A DNA stretch of 64,000 nt, taken from NCBI GenBank assembly GCA_011364905.1, contig RDNZ01000004.1:1-64000 (forward strand). Direction: 5' to 3'. Made by a program: the position numbers and the translations under genes. The notes under the pieces are model-generated. The model saw only the letters and a list, made by a program, of their open reading frames with translations. It did not search any database and was not told the origin of the DNA. Below are positions 1 to 9,093 of this stretch, one piece after another (the stretch's first letter is position 1; every line of letters starts with the position of its first letter). The DNA comes from Candidatus Thorarchaeota archaeon (lineage in GTDB: Archaea; Asgardarchaeota; Thorarchaeia; Thorarchaeales; Thorarchaeaceae).

Positions 1-1252
1 GGGCTCTATCCATTATTTCCCACAGCCCAAATTCTACAAGGTATCGATACAGTGAACCTACAAACACAAGTATGAGTAGAGTCAGCAGTAGCAGTATGAG
101 TTCGCGATAGACACTTGCGGTCTTTAGTCTTGAGAGTATGCTCTTATTCTCGGCTGCCAAGAACTGCGTGACGAACATAAAACCATAATAGATAGAGAAT
201 AGTCCGACAAACAACCTGAGGTAGTTGGGAATTCCTGGGAACCCATATACAATGAACGCGTCACTCTCGGGATCGATTAAGATGATGGCTGTTGACGGCG
301 AATCACCCACGAGGATCCAGTCCTTTCCATCAATGTTGACATAATCTGCCTCATATGGCTGGGCTAGGTACCAGCCACCGAACTCCTTTGTTATCGTTTT
401 ACTATCCCGATCAAGAAAGAACACTCGACCGTTATTGGAATCCGTGATCATGTAGGTGCCATTGCCAATATCATCGCAGTCTCGTGCCCATCGAAGCTCG
501 CCATGGGGGAAACTAAGATGGAACTCCCAGACGACCTCTCTTGTGGTATAGTTTACCTCTATGATGCGTCGATTCTCGCTATCGCAGATGATTATGTTAC
601 CATTATCTCTTATGTCTGGATTGTGCTGGTGGTTCAGCGTACGGAAATCCTCAGGCTCTCCGTATAGCCAAATGACCTCTTTGGTGGATGAATAATTAAC
701 CTCAAGAATCAGATTGAAGTTCCTTATTGAAATCAGAATCGAATCGTAACTACGGCCACGTTTTGTTCCATTGACCCATCCGGCATAGTTGGTATGAGTC
801 CAATCACCTGTTGGATTCTGAACATACTCCAAAGCCTTCTGACTCCAACCCGCACTAATGGCTAATTCCGTCCAATCTATGTCCGTCTGGTTTGTTGGGT
901 CCCACTCCCATACAATTTTGTTGGGGTCATTGATATCAATCTCGATAGCACGACCTGAACCGGTATCTGCCACCATGATATTTCCGTCAGGAAGCATCTC
1001 GGCCTCATGCACAAACCTCTCTGGTAAGTCACTCTCCCATAGCACATTGAGGTCTCTATCAACAATCAATACCTTACCAATATTATCACATACCAAGAAA
1101 TTTCCCGCGTACGGGCCCTCGGTGAGATAGTCCACATCCAGTGGCATACCTACCGATTGATGTGATGGTATGACAACCAGAAAAACAGGTAAGGCAACTA
1201 CTCCTATAATGGCCAATACTATGATTAGTTGAGTCTGATGTTTCACGTTCAT
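1..1252 (-). CDS. Arylsulfotransferase (ASST)-like beta-propeller membrane protein, truncated by window edge (C-terminus off the left end)
   Basis: Continuous open frame read by hand on the minus strand from ATG at 1252 (MNVKHQTQLIIVLAIIGVVALPVFLVVIPSHQS...YLTEGPYAGNFLVCDNIGKVLIVDRDLNVLWESDLPERFVHEAEMLPDGNIMVADTGSGRAIEIDINDPNKIVWEW...HQHNPDIRDNGNIIICDSENRRIIEVNYTTREVVWEF). Repeated propeller blades, N-terminal TM and C-terminal hydrophobic segments. Missing from the ORF track because it has no stop inside the window. Confidence 0.8.
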   Translation of the reverse strand, partial: MNVKHQTQLIIVLAIIGVVALPVFLVVIPSHQSVGMPLDVDYLTEGPYAGNFLVCDNIGKVLIVDRDLNVLWESDLPERFVHEAEMLPDGNIMVADTGSGRAIEIDINDPNKIVWEWDPTNQTDIDWTELAISAGWSQKALEYVQNPTGDWTHTNYAGWVNGTKRGRSYDSILISIRNFNLILEVNYSSTKEVIWLYGEPEDFRTLNHQHNPDIRDNGNIIICDSENRRIIEVNYTTREVVWEFHLSFPHGELRWARDCDDIGNGTYMITDSNNGRVFFLDRDSKTITKEFGGWYLAQPYEADYVNIDGKDWILVGDSPSTAIILIDPESDAFIVYGFPGIPNYLRLFVGLFSIYYGFMFVTQFLAAENKSILSRLKTASVYRELILLLLTLLILVFVGSLYRYLVEFGLWEIMDRA

Positions 1253-1575
1253 GCCCCCCAGTAAAAAGATAAAGTTGCCAACGCAATGAACGCGATGAAG
1301 TATGTTCCTGTATACATTATGGATCTTTTGAAAATCCTCTTCCTCGGAAGTTGAGTATCATGCCTTCTATCATATACTACTACTATGATCACTGAGATGA
1401 GAAGCGCAACGATAAGGAGCAGCGGCACAACAAAGAAGAATGTCAGATCGCTCAATCTCATAATCATGTAACTTAGAAATCCGAAAAGCATTCCCATAGA
1501 CAACTTAGACCAGTAGACAATATTTGTCAAATCCTGAAGAGAATCGGGATGTGTTGTCTGTGGACCATCCTGCAT
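1249..1575 (-). CDS. Small three-TM membrane protein, possibly EMC6-like
   Basis: 108 aa, N-terminal polar helix then about three hydrophobic helices; 4-bp ATGA overlap with the downstream ASST-like gene. Confidence 0.6.
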   Translation of the reverse strand: MQDGPQTTHPDSLQDLTNIVYWSKLSMGMLFGFLSYMIMRLSDLTFFFVVPLLLIVALLISVIIVVVYDRRHDTQLPRKRIFKRSIMYTGTYFIAFIALATLSFYWGA

Positions 1576-1872
1576 TTTCCAGTTTGCCTCTCAACACTCG
1601 CTGTCCATAGGCCAATAGAAGTCCTTTATCACTCTTGCCATTGTTTAAAGACTGTGATGAACATAAACTCTTTTTCAGTTCACTGACCCTGATGCGAATC
1701 CTTTAGTAGTACGAAACCACATGAAAAAGAGGTGGGCGTCCGTGAGAAGCCATGGTAAACTATCTTCCATTAGTTTGCCACACCCAATGACTTCTAACTC
1801 TCGCCCACCCCTTTTGAAGTCGTATATTACTTCTGGACTTTATCAGGCATTTAAGCAGATGGAGGTGGCAAA

Positions 1873-2433
1873 TTGACAAACTCGCTCTATTTTCTAAGGC
1901 ATGCAGAGTCAAAGGTGGACCTTGCGGTTCCAGCTCGTGATTGGTCCATAACTCCGAATGGGGCAAAGTTGACAAAGGACTTGGCTAACTCTCAGAAACT
2001 CAGTGTGATTGATGGAATAATACACTCGAGTGAAACCAAAGCCAAGCAAACGGCTGAAATCTTTGCTGAGGGTCTTGAAGTTCAGATGTACCAGCTCTCA
2101 GGACTGGACGAGCTAGCTCGTGAGCATGGTGGCAAATTGACTGACGAGGAGTATAGAAGTAGGGTACGTCAGACCTTGACAGATTGGAATGACAATAGTC
2201 CAGGGTGGGAGTCTGGAGCCTCAGCACTTGAAAGATTTGAAGATGCAGTCCAGAAGATAGACATCATGTTCCATCGCAAGAACGTCTTGATTGTATCTCA
2301 CGGCATAGTTCTCACAATCTACTTCTGCAAACTCAAGGGATTTGAGTCGATAGCGTTTGAACGTTGGAGTCAGCTTGAGTTCCTATCTTGGGGATTGGTC
2401 AGGGATGGTCGTGTTCTTGTGGATCTAATCTAA
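1873..2433 (+). CDS. Histidine phosphatase family (phosphoglycerate mutase/SixA-like)
   Basis: N-terminal FLRHAES motif, HSSETKAKQTAEIF and a late SHG motif; TTG start. Confidence 0.85.
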   Translation: MTNSLYFLRHAESKVDLAVPARDWSITPNGAKLTKDLANSQKLSVIDGIIHSSETKAKQTAEIFAEGLEVQMYQLSGLDELAREHGGKLTDEEYRSRVRQTLTDWNDNSPGWESGASALERFEDAVQKIDIMFHRKNVLIVSHGIVLTIYFCKLKGFESIAFERWSQLEFLSWGLVRDGRVLVDLI

Positions 2434-2482
2434 CCACCTAATCTTTTTAGCGCAACTTCTCAAGATGCTGAAATGATGTAGC

Positions 2483-2995
2483 ATGACAAAGGTCACAAAG
2501 AAGATGATTACATCATTTGCTAGGTTCAAATCCGAATGGGAAAAAGAGGCTGGAACACCAGAGAACTCTATCATGTATTATCTCATCGCTGCACTCAATA
2601 TAGAGAAGGACCCAGAGCTCGCAGAAACAATGATGACTGTCGTTGTGTCTAAGAAGGACTGTTATGAGGATGCGAAATCTCCTTCAGGCCTAAAGCTTGG
2701 TCGTAATGCGAAATACTTTGTAGGTCAGTTCAAGCAGAACAAGAACATCGCACGCTCATACGTTGGCGGTACTCCTCAGAATGGTTACAAGTATTCTAAC
2801 GACAATCTCGTAATGACCGTTACAAAGTCGCAGGAACACGGTAAGGGATTGAAGATCTTTATCGATAGTGGGGGAAAAGATATGGACACGCCAGTGCAGC
2901 TCCAAAAGAACAATAATGGACAGTGGAAATTGACCGAGTATTCGTCCATATGCACTGGTGTCCGAAAGACAGTCGAGGAAGAGGGTGACTTCTAA
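2483..2995 (+). CDS. Conserved hypothetical protein (possibly DUF6935-like)
   Basis: 170 aa ORF with archaeal codon usage; ARSYVGGTPQNGYKYSNDNLVMTV segment; family name from memory. Confidence 0.6.
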   Translation: MTKVTKKMITSFARFKSEWEKEAGTPENSIMYYLIAALNIEKDPELAETMMTVVVSKKDCYEDAKSPSGLKLGRNAKYFVGQFKQNKNIARSYVGGTPQNGYKYSNDNLVMTVTKSQEHGKGLKIFIDSGGKDMDTPVQLQKNNNGQWKLTEYSSICTGVRKTVEEEGDF

Positions 2996-3037
2996 AGCCA
3001 AATGGGTCAAATGACCCGTGGCTCATTATTTCACTGC

Positions 3038-3526
3038 TCATTCTTTTTGAATTGTGTTTAGGATTACAGTCATGTCCGGACATGTTCCGACTTTGTCCGA
3101 CAAGACCTCAATATACCGAATGATACCCTTCTTGTCAATGACGAAGAGCCCTCGTTTGCCATATCCCTCATCGGGCACCATACAGTCATACTTGAGAGTT
3201 ACATCTCCAAGTGGGTCCCGGTCAGATAGTATTGGGAAGCCAAGACCATGCATGCTTTGGGACCAAGACTTGTTCTTGATGGTTGAATCCATATTGATGC
3301 CTATGACTTGAGTATCCAGTTCCTTGTACTTCTTAAGATTCTCTTTGTACAATATGAGATAGTTCTTGCATGAATCGTTGAGGTCGCCCGGATTGAGGGC
3401 CAATAGCACATTGGACTTCCCTCTGAAGTCCGAGAGACGTACCATATTCCCATCCTGATCGGGAAGCTCGAACTCGGGTGCTTCAGCTCCAACATTGAGA
3501 CACACATTATTCTGACGAAGAATCAT
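3038..3526 (-). CDS. Peroxiredoxin (AhpC/TSA, BCP-like)
   Basis: GAEAPEFELPDQDGNMVRLSDFRGKSNVLLALNPGDLNDSCKNY, then GINMDST and FPILSDRDPLGDVTLKYDC. Confidence 0.88.
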   Translation of the reverse strand: MILRQNNVCLNVGAEAPEFELPDQDGNMVRLSDFRGKSNVLLALNPGDLNDSCKNYLILYKENLKKYKELDTQVIGINMDSTIKNKSWSQSMHGLGFPILSDRDPLGDVTLKYDCMVPDEGYGKRGLFVIDKKGIIRYIEVLSDKVGTCPDMTVILNTIQKE

Positions 3527-3610
3527 AGTTTTTCACAATATAGTAGTATTAACTATAGCAAATATGCCTTTTGTAAGATACAAAACCATTTGAAATAAGT
3601 AACCATAATA

Positions 3611-3670
3611 CTTAAATAATGTAATACTATTACATATTACTTGCCAACCGTAAGAGTTCGCGACGGTTGG
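3611..3670 (+). promoter_or_regulatory. AT-rich promoter plus leader hairpin for two microproteins
   Basis: cttaaataat TATA-like box at about 3611; inverted repeat GTAAT-act-ATTAC (3621-3633); 8-bp perfect stem CCAACCGT (3644-3651)/ACGGTTGG (3663-3670). Confidence 0.5.
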
Positions 3671-3687
3671 AGGAGATGCAAGGAAAA

Positions 3688-3795
3688 ATGGCTGATGAGA
3701 ATTCGAGCAACGAGCCCTTCATCATGAGAAGGAATCGGAATCCGAGACTCAGATCGCTTGAGTCCCTGTACTACGACTATGCTCGCATCAAGTGA
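3688..3795 (+). CDS. Putative 35-aa microprotein
   Basis: MADENSSNEPFIMRRNRNPRLRSLESLYYDYARIK*; purine-rich ggaggagatgcaagg upstream. Confidence 0.45.
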   Translation: MADENSSNEPFIMRRNRNPRLRSLESLYYDYARIK

Positions 3796-3815
3796 GCAAG
3801 TGGAGGTGAAGTGTA

Positions 3816-3908
3816 ATGGCACTAGCAAAGAATGAAAAGAAATTGAACAAAGCCAAAAAGGCTTGGACAACTGAAGCACTGGCTTATGCTTGGCTCTACA
3901 ACAAGTAG
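3816..3908 (+). CDS. Putative 30-aa microprotein
   Basis: MALAKNEKKLNKAKKAWTTEALAYAWLYNK*; Shine-Dalgarno-like tggaggtgaag just upstream. Confidence 0.5.
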   Translation: MALAKNEKKLNKAKKAWTTEALAYAWLYNK

Positions 3909-3954
3909 GTTGGAGTCGTAGCATCAGCCATGTGGATCAACCTACAATGAGTCT

Positions 3955-4389
3955 GTGCCCGTGTCTGGTGCGGGCACACTCATTCTCATTTTGTTGCCTG
4001 CTGATTTTGTGGGGGGATTTTATACCCCGAGTGATGCACTGAAGACTATGGGCGTGCAAGTCAAGACTCATGCTCCGTCGTACATGGTCTATGATATACG
4101 AGGAATCTCTGAACCTGATGAGGTCTACGAGGCTGCAACGAAAATAGCAGATGAAGTCATGGGAGGGATTGAGCGACTATCATTTTCGAACACGATTGAA
4201 ACAGCCACTCTTTTCATAACGAATACTGGCGCGCAACTCATTCTCCTTGCTCATTCATTCGATGAATCTCTGATTGCTTCTGCATTTCGAAGCACACTGA
4301 AGGGTGTTTCATACGACCCTGAAACTGGATATATCCAGCGATACGTGATTCCGATTCTTGATGTTGATCTTCCAGCAGGACCTACCTAA
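3955..4389 (+). CDS. Hypothetical protein (about 144 aa)
   Basis: ORF with regular amino-acid composition; a degenerate second copy of its 3' end lies at 5566-5691. Confidence 0.6.
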   Translation: MPVSGAGTLILILLPADFVGGFYTPSDALKTMGVQVKTHAPSYMVYDIRGISEPDEVYEAATKIADEVMGGIERLSFSNTIETATLFITNTGAQLILLAHSFDESLIASAFRSTLKGVSYDPETGYIQRYVIPILDVDLPAGPT

Positions 4390-4448
4390 ATCGATAGGCT
4401 TAACCGAATATTCATTGAAATCAATACATTCGCGAGGTGCTCGTTGAA

Positions 4449-5498
4449 ATGGAGTTTGAGTTAAAGCCATTTGATTTCGCAAAGGCAACTGGGAAAGAGT
4501 GGAGAATGTACCATGATTACAGGTACAAGCGCTATCCTGAAGCACTTCCAGGCGATCCCATTCTAGCTGATAATGTTGTTGAAGAAAACCTTAGAAATAT
4601 GCTCGACGAGTTCGACTTGAAAACCCAGTTTGTGTATTTGAAGGACCAGATTGTAGAACCCGTTGGTATGGTCCGAGTAGCTGCACTCAAGGAGTCATCC
4701 GCTTCTTACGAAGAGAATAAACATCTTTGTCAAGTGATCAATCTGGAACTACTAACGCCATATCGCGGAAAAGGGATTGGGCGGCGACTGCTTGAGGTTG
4801 TACTTAACTTTGCCAAAGAGCATGAAAAGTCCATCATTGTTGCTCAAGTGACGGAGGATGATGGAAAACGGTTCATTAGAAAACTTAAGGCCAAAGAAGC
4901 TCTCTCAGCAGTTGAGAACCGTTTAGACTTAACCAAGCTGGACTGGAACATGGTCAATGAATGGGCTGAGGAAGGACCTGTCCGATCCCCTGCTTCTAAG
5001 ATTGAGTTCTTCCAAGACGTGCCTGAGGAAATCATCGAGGAATACTGCAGAGTGTATTCTGAAGTGGGAAATCAAGCACCCCGCGAGGACCTTGAGGTTG
5101 GAGACTTCATTTTGACTCCGGAAAGGCGACGCCAACACGAACAATCTCGGAAAGCCGGTGGTGGTGTCTGGATCACTGCAATCACACGAGAACCCAATGG
5201 AGACGTTTCAGGTCTCACAGAGGTCATATACATGCCATCCAAAGACCCGCTTATCTCTCAGGATCTGACTGGTGTTCCAGAGAAGTATCGAGGCTCTGGT
5301 AAAGGAAAGTGGTTGAAAGCCATCATGCTCCAAGAGATACGGAAACGCTTTCCGACCGTCACTTCCGTGGTCACTGGAAATGCAACATCAAATGCGCCAA
5401 TGTTATCCATCAACAACCGGCTTGGGTTCAAGCCCCATAAAGAGGTCATCTTAGCTCAGATGACAACTGAAGACCTAGAGAGTTATCTCGAAAAGTAA
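4449..5498 (+). CDS. Tandem GNAT acetyltransferase (two GNAT domains)
   Basis: LLTPYRGKGIGRRLLEVVL and PEKYRGSGKGKWLKAIML acetyl-CoA-binding motifs, GNATSNAPMLSINNRLGFKP; the ATG at 4449 is preferred to the GTG at 4437. Confidence 0.87.
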   Translation: MEFELKPFDFAKATGKEWRMYHDYRYKRYPEALPGDPILADNVVEENLRNMLDEFDLKTQFVYLKDQIVEPVGMVRVAALKESSASYEENKHLCQVINLELLTPYRGKGIGRRLLEVVLNFAKEHEKSIIVAQVTEDDGKRFIRKLKAKEALSAVENRLDLTKLDWNMVNEWAEEGPVRSPASKIEFFQDVPEEIIEEYCRVYSEVGNQAPREDLEVGDFILTPERRRQHEQSRKAGGGVWITAITREPNGDVSGLTEVIYMPSKDPLISQDLTGVPEKYRGSGKGKWLKAIMLQEIRKRFPTVTSVVTGNATSNAPMLSINNRLGFKPHKEVILAQMTTEDLESYLEK

Positions 5499-5565
5499 TT
5501 CGCTGCAGTGGTTATGAGCTGTGTAGGTGCTTTCAACTAGTGTACTCTCAGACAAACGGAACGAC

Positions 5566-5691
5566 CATTCATTTGATGAAGATGATTACCCTGGCGTTCT
5601 GAAATGATTTCTCGAGCGTGACATATGATTCTGAAACGGGGACATCAAGGGACTTGTGATTCCTATACTTGATTCTTCACTTCTGAAGTGA
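5566..5691 (+). pseudogene. Degenerate duplicate of the 3' end of the 3955-4389 gene
   Basis: CATTCATTTGATGAA matches CATTCATTCGATGAA; VTYDSETGTSRDL then frameshifted VIPILDSSL matches VSYDPETGYIQRYVIPILDVDL; contains stops and frameshift. Confidence 0.65.
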
Positions 5692-5749
5692 TTGCCAATC
5701 TTTAAACAGGTTCAAATAAGAAGTCAGACAGCGAAAATTCTGTCTAGGA

Positions 5750-7429
5750 TTGTTGGTGGGTTCATTGAGGCGAAAGACAGTCATAATATTCTTACTAATG
5801 ATATGGAGCGTCCTATGTACTCAAACACTAGCACCTGCAGATATTCACGTAGTTGATTCATCAGCATCCGGAGCAATTCCAGCTGGTTCACCCACGTTTT
5901 CTACATATATTGGTGGAAGCGATGATGACACCGTAACCTGTATCGTTGCCGATAGTCAAGGAAATATCTACGTCGCTGGTACTACCAAGTCCAACGACCT
6001 TCCTTCCTCCGGTGGGCCAAAGAGGACTTTTGCGGGTCTATCTGATTATTATGTAATGAAGTTCACAAATACGAGTGAACTGGTTTACACGACCTATATT
6101 GGCGGATCATCCTATGAAGGGTCCACTAATATCCATCCAGATGGAGGCTGCTGGATTGATGTCGACTCTTTGGGCTGTGTCTATATGACGGGTTATACCT
6201 ACAGCCCAGATTTTCCGTGTGTAAATGCTTGGGACGATTCATACAATGGCTATGCTGACTGTTTTGCCCTGAAACTCAGTTCCTCTGGTGCATCTATAGA
6301 ATACGCGACCTACCTCGGGGGCTCTCAAAATGACTTGGGGACAACAATTGCTGTAGATGACTTGGGCAATGCATACATTACGGGTTGGACCGCCTCACCA
6401 AACTTTCCCACTCAGGCATCTTTTGATGATACGCTTGGTGGGAGTCATGATTGTTTTCTTTTGAAGCTGGATTCTTCTGGTCAATTGAACTATTCTACAT
6501 ATGTAGGCGGCGCGCTCACTGAACATTCACATCCTGGCGGATTAGTTGTTGATACAAATGGAACCGCGTACATCATAGGTGGTACTGCATCATCAGATTT
6601 TCCCACATTGAATGCGTATGATGACTCTTTGAATGGGATAGTTAGTGATGTCTTCTTTTCCAAGGTAGATTCCACAGGTCATCTTCTCGCCAGTTCTTTT
6701 TTCGGTGGTTCTTCTTCTGATGAAAATGGAGCAATTGCCATAGACCGAGCTGGTAATATCTATATCAGTGGCCACGGGAGTGGAGATTTTCCAAAGACTG
6801 AGATTCTATCAAGTAGTCCTGAGGTATTTATCGCAAAATTCGACAATTCGGGTCAAAATCTGATTTACTCGGCTGCTTTTGGCGGAGTGAGCGCTGACAA
6901 TCCATATGGTCTAATGGTCGATGAAGATGGGTGCGCTTTTATCACGGGTTTCACATTCTCTGCAGACTTTCCCATGGCAAATGCCTATGATGATACTCAC
7001 GGTGGATTCCGAGACAGCTTTCTGGTCAAGTTATCAAGTGGCGGCAATCACCTACTCTTCTCCTCATATGTTGGAGGAAGCTCAGAAGAGATGGGATTAT
7101 CCCTCGCTAAGACCTCCAAAGGGAGTGTCTATCTAGCTGGGATGACCAACTCCACAGATTTTCCAACCGTGTTACCACTTGTTTCCACCCATCAGAATCT
7201 TGATGGTTTTCTGTTTAGAATTGAGGACGTGTGGCCAGACGTTCCTCAGGCGTCAACTTCAACTACTTCACCAATCCCTTCCACATCTTCTAATCCAGTG
7301 ACCACTTCAAATCCTCGGGGTGGGTTTTCCGACAACCTGACTTTCCTACTGAGTTTTGGAGTCGGATTTGAAATTGTTGTCGTACTCGCACTTATTGTAA
7401 GACGCATCAAACAAAATACTAGTGATTAG
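5750..7429 (+). CDS. Secreted SBBP-type beta-propeller repeat protein with C-terminal TM anchor
   Basis: Repeated TYIGGS...D..GN.Y..G.T.S.DFP units; signal peptide; TSTTSPIPSTSSNPVTTSNPRGG stalk; C-terminal TM then RRIKQ. Confidence 0.88.
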   Translation: MLVGSLRRKTVIIFLLMIWSVLCTQTLAPADIHVVDSSASGAIPAGSPTFSTYIGGSDDDTVTCIVADSQGNIYVAGTTKSNDLPSSGGPKRTFAGLSDYYVMKFTNTSELVYTTYIGGSSYEGSTNIHPDGGCWIDVDSLGCVYMTGYTYSPDFPCVNAWDDSYNGYADCFALKLSSSGASIEYATYLGGSQNDLGTTIAVDDLGNAYITGWTASPNFPTQASFDDTLGGSHDCFLLKLDSSGQLNYSTYVGGALTEHSHPGGLVVDTNGTAYIIGGTASSDFPTLNAYDDSLNGIVSDVFFSKVDSTGHLLASSFFGGSSSDENGAIAIDRAGNIYISGHGSGDFPKTEILSSSPEVFIAKFDNSGQNLIYSAAFGGVSADNPYGLMVDEDGCAFITGFTFSADFPMANAYDDTHGGFRDSFLVKLSSGGNHLLFSSYVGGSSEEMGLSLAKTSKGSVYLAGMTNSTDFPTVLPLVSTHQNLDGFLFRIEDVWPDVPQASTSTTSPIPSTSSNPVTTSNPRGGFSDNLTFLLSFGVGFEIVVVLALIVRRIKQNTSD

Positions 7430-7572
7430 TAGTCTGGCGTCCCAATTCAAGCATAGTGTCCACAGATGAAAAACAAAAATTCCTGAGAAACATCACACAA
7501 CTTACTTTCATCTGCGGGTTCAAGTAGAATTCTTATGGTACGAATGTTTCTCTCGCATTTGGTGCCTGATTT

Positions 7573-8703
7573 ATGATACTTGATCGCTTCGAGCTTGAAC
7601 GAATGCAGTCTGAGTGGGAACATCGTGTGGAGTACAATCTCAGCGAGAGTGGAGTAAAACCAATGCATATCCGTGACTTTGTTGACACAGAGAAGCTTCA
7701 GAACCAACTCCTTGACATCGAACTTGGTTACTCTCAAACAAACGGTACATTGGATCTCCGCGAAGCTATCTCCTATCATTACCCCGGGACCACAGCTGAG
7801 CACATCATCGCAACAAATGGAGGTGCTGAGGCCAACTTCCTCACAACGTGGTGGTTGCGAAAAGAGAATCCCGATAGAGATGAACTTGTGTTCATGATAC
7901 CTAATTACATGCAGATTGGCGGCATCTGGAAGAATCTAGGTGGAAAGGTCATTCCCTTCAAGCTTGAATTGAAAAACGACGTTTGGAACCCCGACATTGA
8001 TGGTCTCAAGGCCTCTGTCACTTCAAAGACTGCAGCAATAGCTATCTGCACCCCTAGCAATCCAACTGGAAAAATCCTGTCTGAGAGTGATCTGAGGACC
8101 ATCGTTGCTATAGCCAAGAAGAACGGGGCGTATGTTGTTTCAGATGAGATATACCGTGGTGCTGAACTTCAAGAAGGCAAAGCGCCTTCGGTAAATGGTT
8201 TAGCTGATAATGTCCTGATTACCTCAAGTCTGTCAAAGGCGTACGGTCTTCCTGGTCTACGATTGGGATGGGTTGTCTGCCCGACACTTCAGGCTGCAAC
8301 TGAACTCTGGACCTATTCTGATTATACAACAATATGCCCAACTAAAGCGAGTGACTGGCTTGCGACCCTCGCACTATCCCAGGAGGTTCAAGCGAAGATT
8401 GAGAAGCGTACCCGAAAGGTTGTCCGTGAAAACTGGGCAATCATGGAGCAGTGGATCGACTCTCATTCTAGCTTACTATCAGGCGTTGCTCCCGAGGCGG
8501 CAGCAATATGCTTCATCAAACTCAGGGATGACATTGACTCACTTGACTTCACAATGCGGCTGTTGAAGGAAAAGAGTGTCCTAGTCTCACCAGGTGAGCA
8601 CTTTGATATGCCTGGTTTCCTCCGCATCGGATTTGGAAGTGAGAAGGAATATCTCATGCCTGCCTTGGAGCGAATTAGTGAACTTCTGAAAGACTATCAG
8701 TAG
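7573..8703 (+). CDS. PLP-dependent aminotransferase class I/II
   Basis: TNGGAEANFL, CTPSNPTGKILSE, VVSDEIYRG, SSLSKAYGLPGLRLGWVV. Confidence 0.92.
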   Translation: MILDRFELERMQSEWEHRVEYNLSESGVKPMHIRDFVDTEKLQNQLLDIELGYSQTNGTLDLREAISYHYPGTTAEHIIATNGGAEANFLTTWWLRKENPDRDELVFMIPNYMQIGGIWKNLGGKVIPFKLELKNDVWNPDIDGLKASVTSKTAAIAICTPSNPTGKILSESDLRTIVAIAKKNGAYVVSDEIYRGAELQEGKAPSVNGLADNVLITSSLSKAYGLPGLRLGWVVCPTLQAATELWTYSDYTTICPTKASDWLATLALSQEVQAKIEKRTRKVVRENWAIMEQWIDSHSSLLSGVAPEAAAICFIKLRDDIDSLDFTMRLLKEKSVLVSPGEHFDMPGFLRIGFGSEKEYLMPALERISELLKDYQ

Positions 8704-8936
8704 AATTAGCGCAAAGACACAAATTCCAATGCACTTTTGAGCCTTTTCAATGTGTAAAAACTATTCTAAATGCTTCTAGTTAAATAATAAGCAATATTAT
8801 CTCTTGAAATGGCACCGTAAGAGCTTTTATTCCTTTATTATTCTGATAAATGATTTTGGTTACTTGGGTTGTTTGAACGAATATTTTGAATGTATTTGAT
8901 TCCCAACTAATATTGCAGTCTAGGCAAGATTGCAGG

Positions 8937-9068
8937 ATGCAAGAACGAATGGCGACAGAGGTGAAACAGCCAACAACAGGACCAACACACAAAGAGCTCA
9001 CCGAAGAAGAGGAACAGGAGCTCGCGATGTTGGCGGAGTTGGCGAGGATTTACTATGATGGTCCATAA
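8937..9068 (+). CDS. Small acidic protein (43 aa)
   Basis: MQERMATEVKQPTTGPTHKELTEEEEQELAMLAELARIYYDGP; the internal ATG at 8937 is preferred; lies just upstream of the TPR gene. Confidence 0.4.
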   Translation: MQERMATEVKQPTTGPTHKELTEEEEQELAMLAELARIYYDGP

Positions 9069-9093
9069 CAAAGACCATTGATGAAAACTGGAC

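Noticed and set aside
3637-3924. Minus-strand 95-aa ORF
   Set aside because: Overlaps the two plus-strand microproteins with good ribosome-binding sites; composition (L/S/H/C rich) is typical of antisense shadow ORFs.
7447-7803. 118-aa minus-strand ORF overlapping the aminotransferase start
   Set aside because: Cys/Leu/Phe-rich translation antisense to the aminotransferase N-terminus; no domain.
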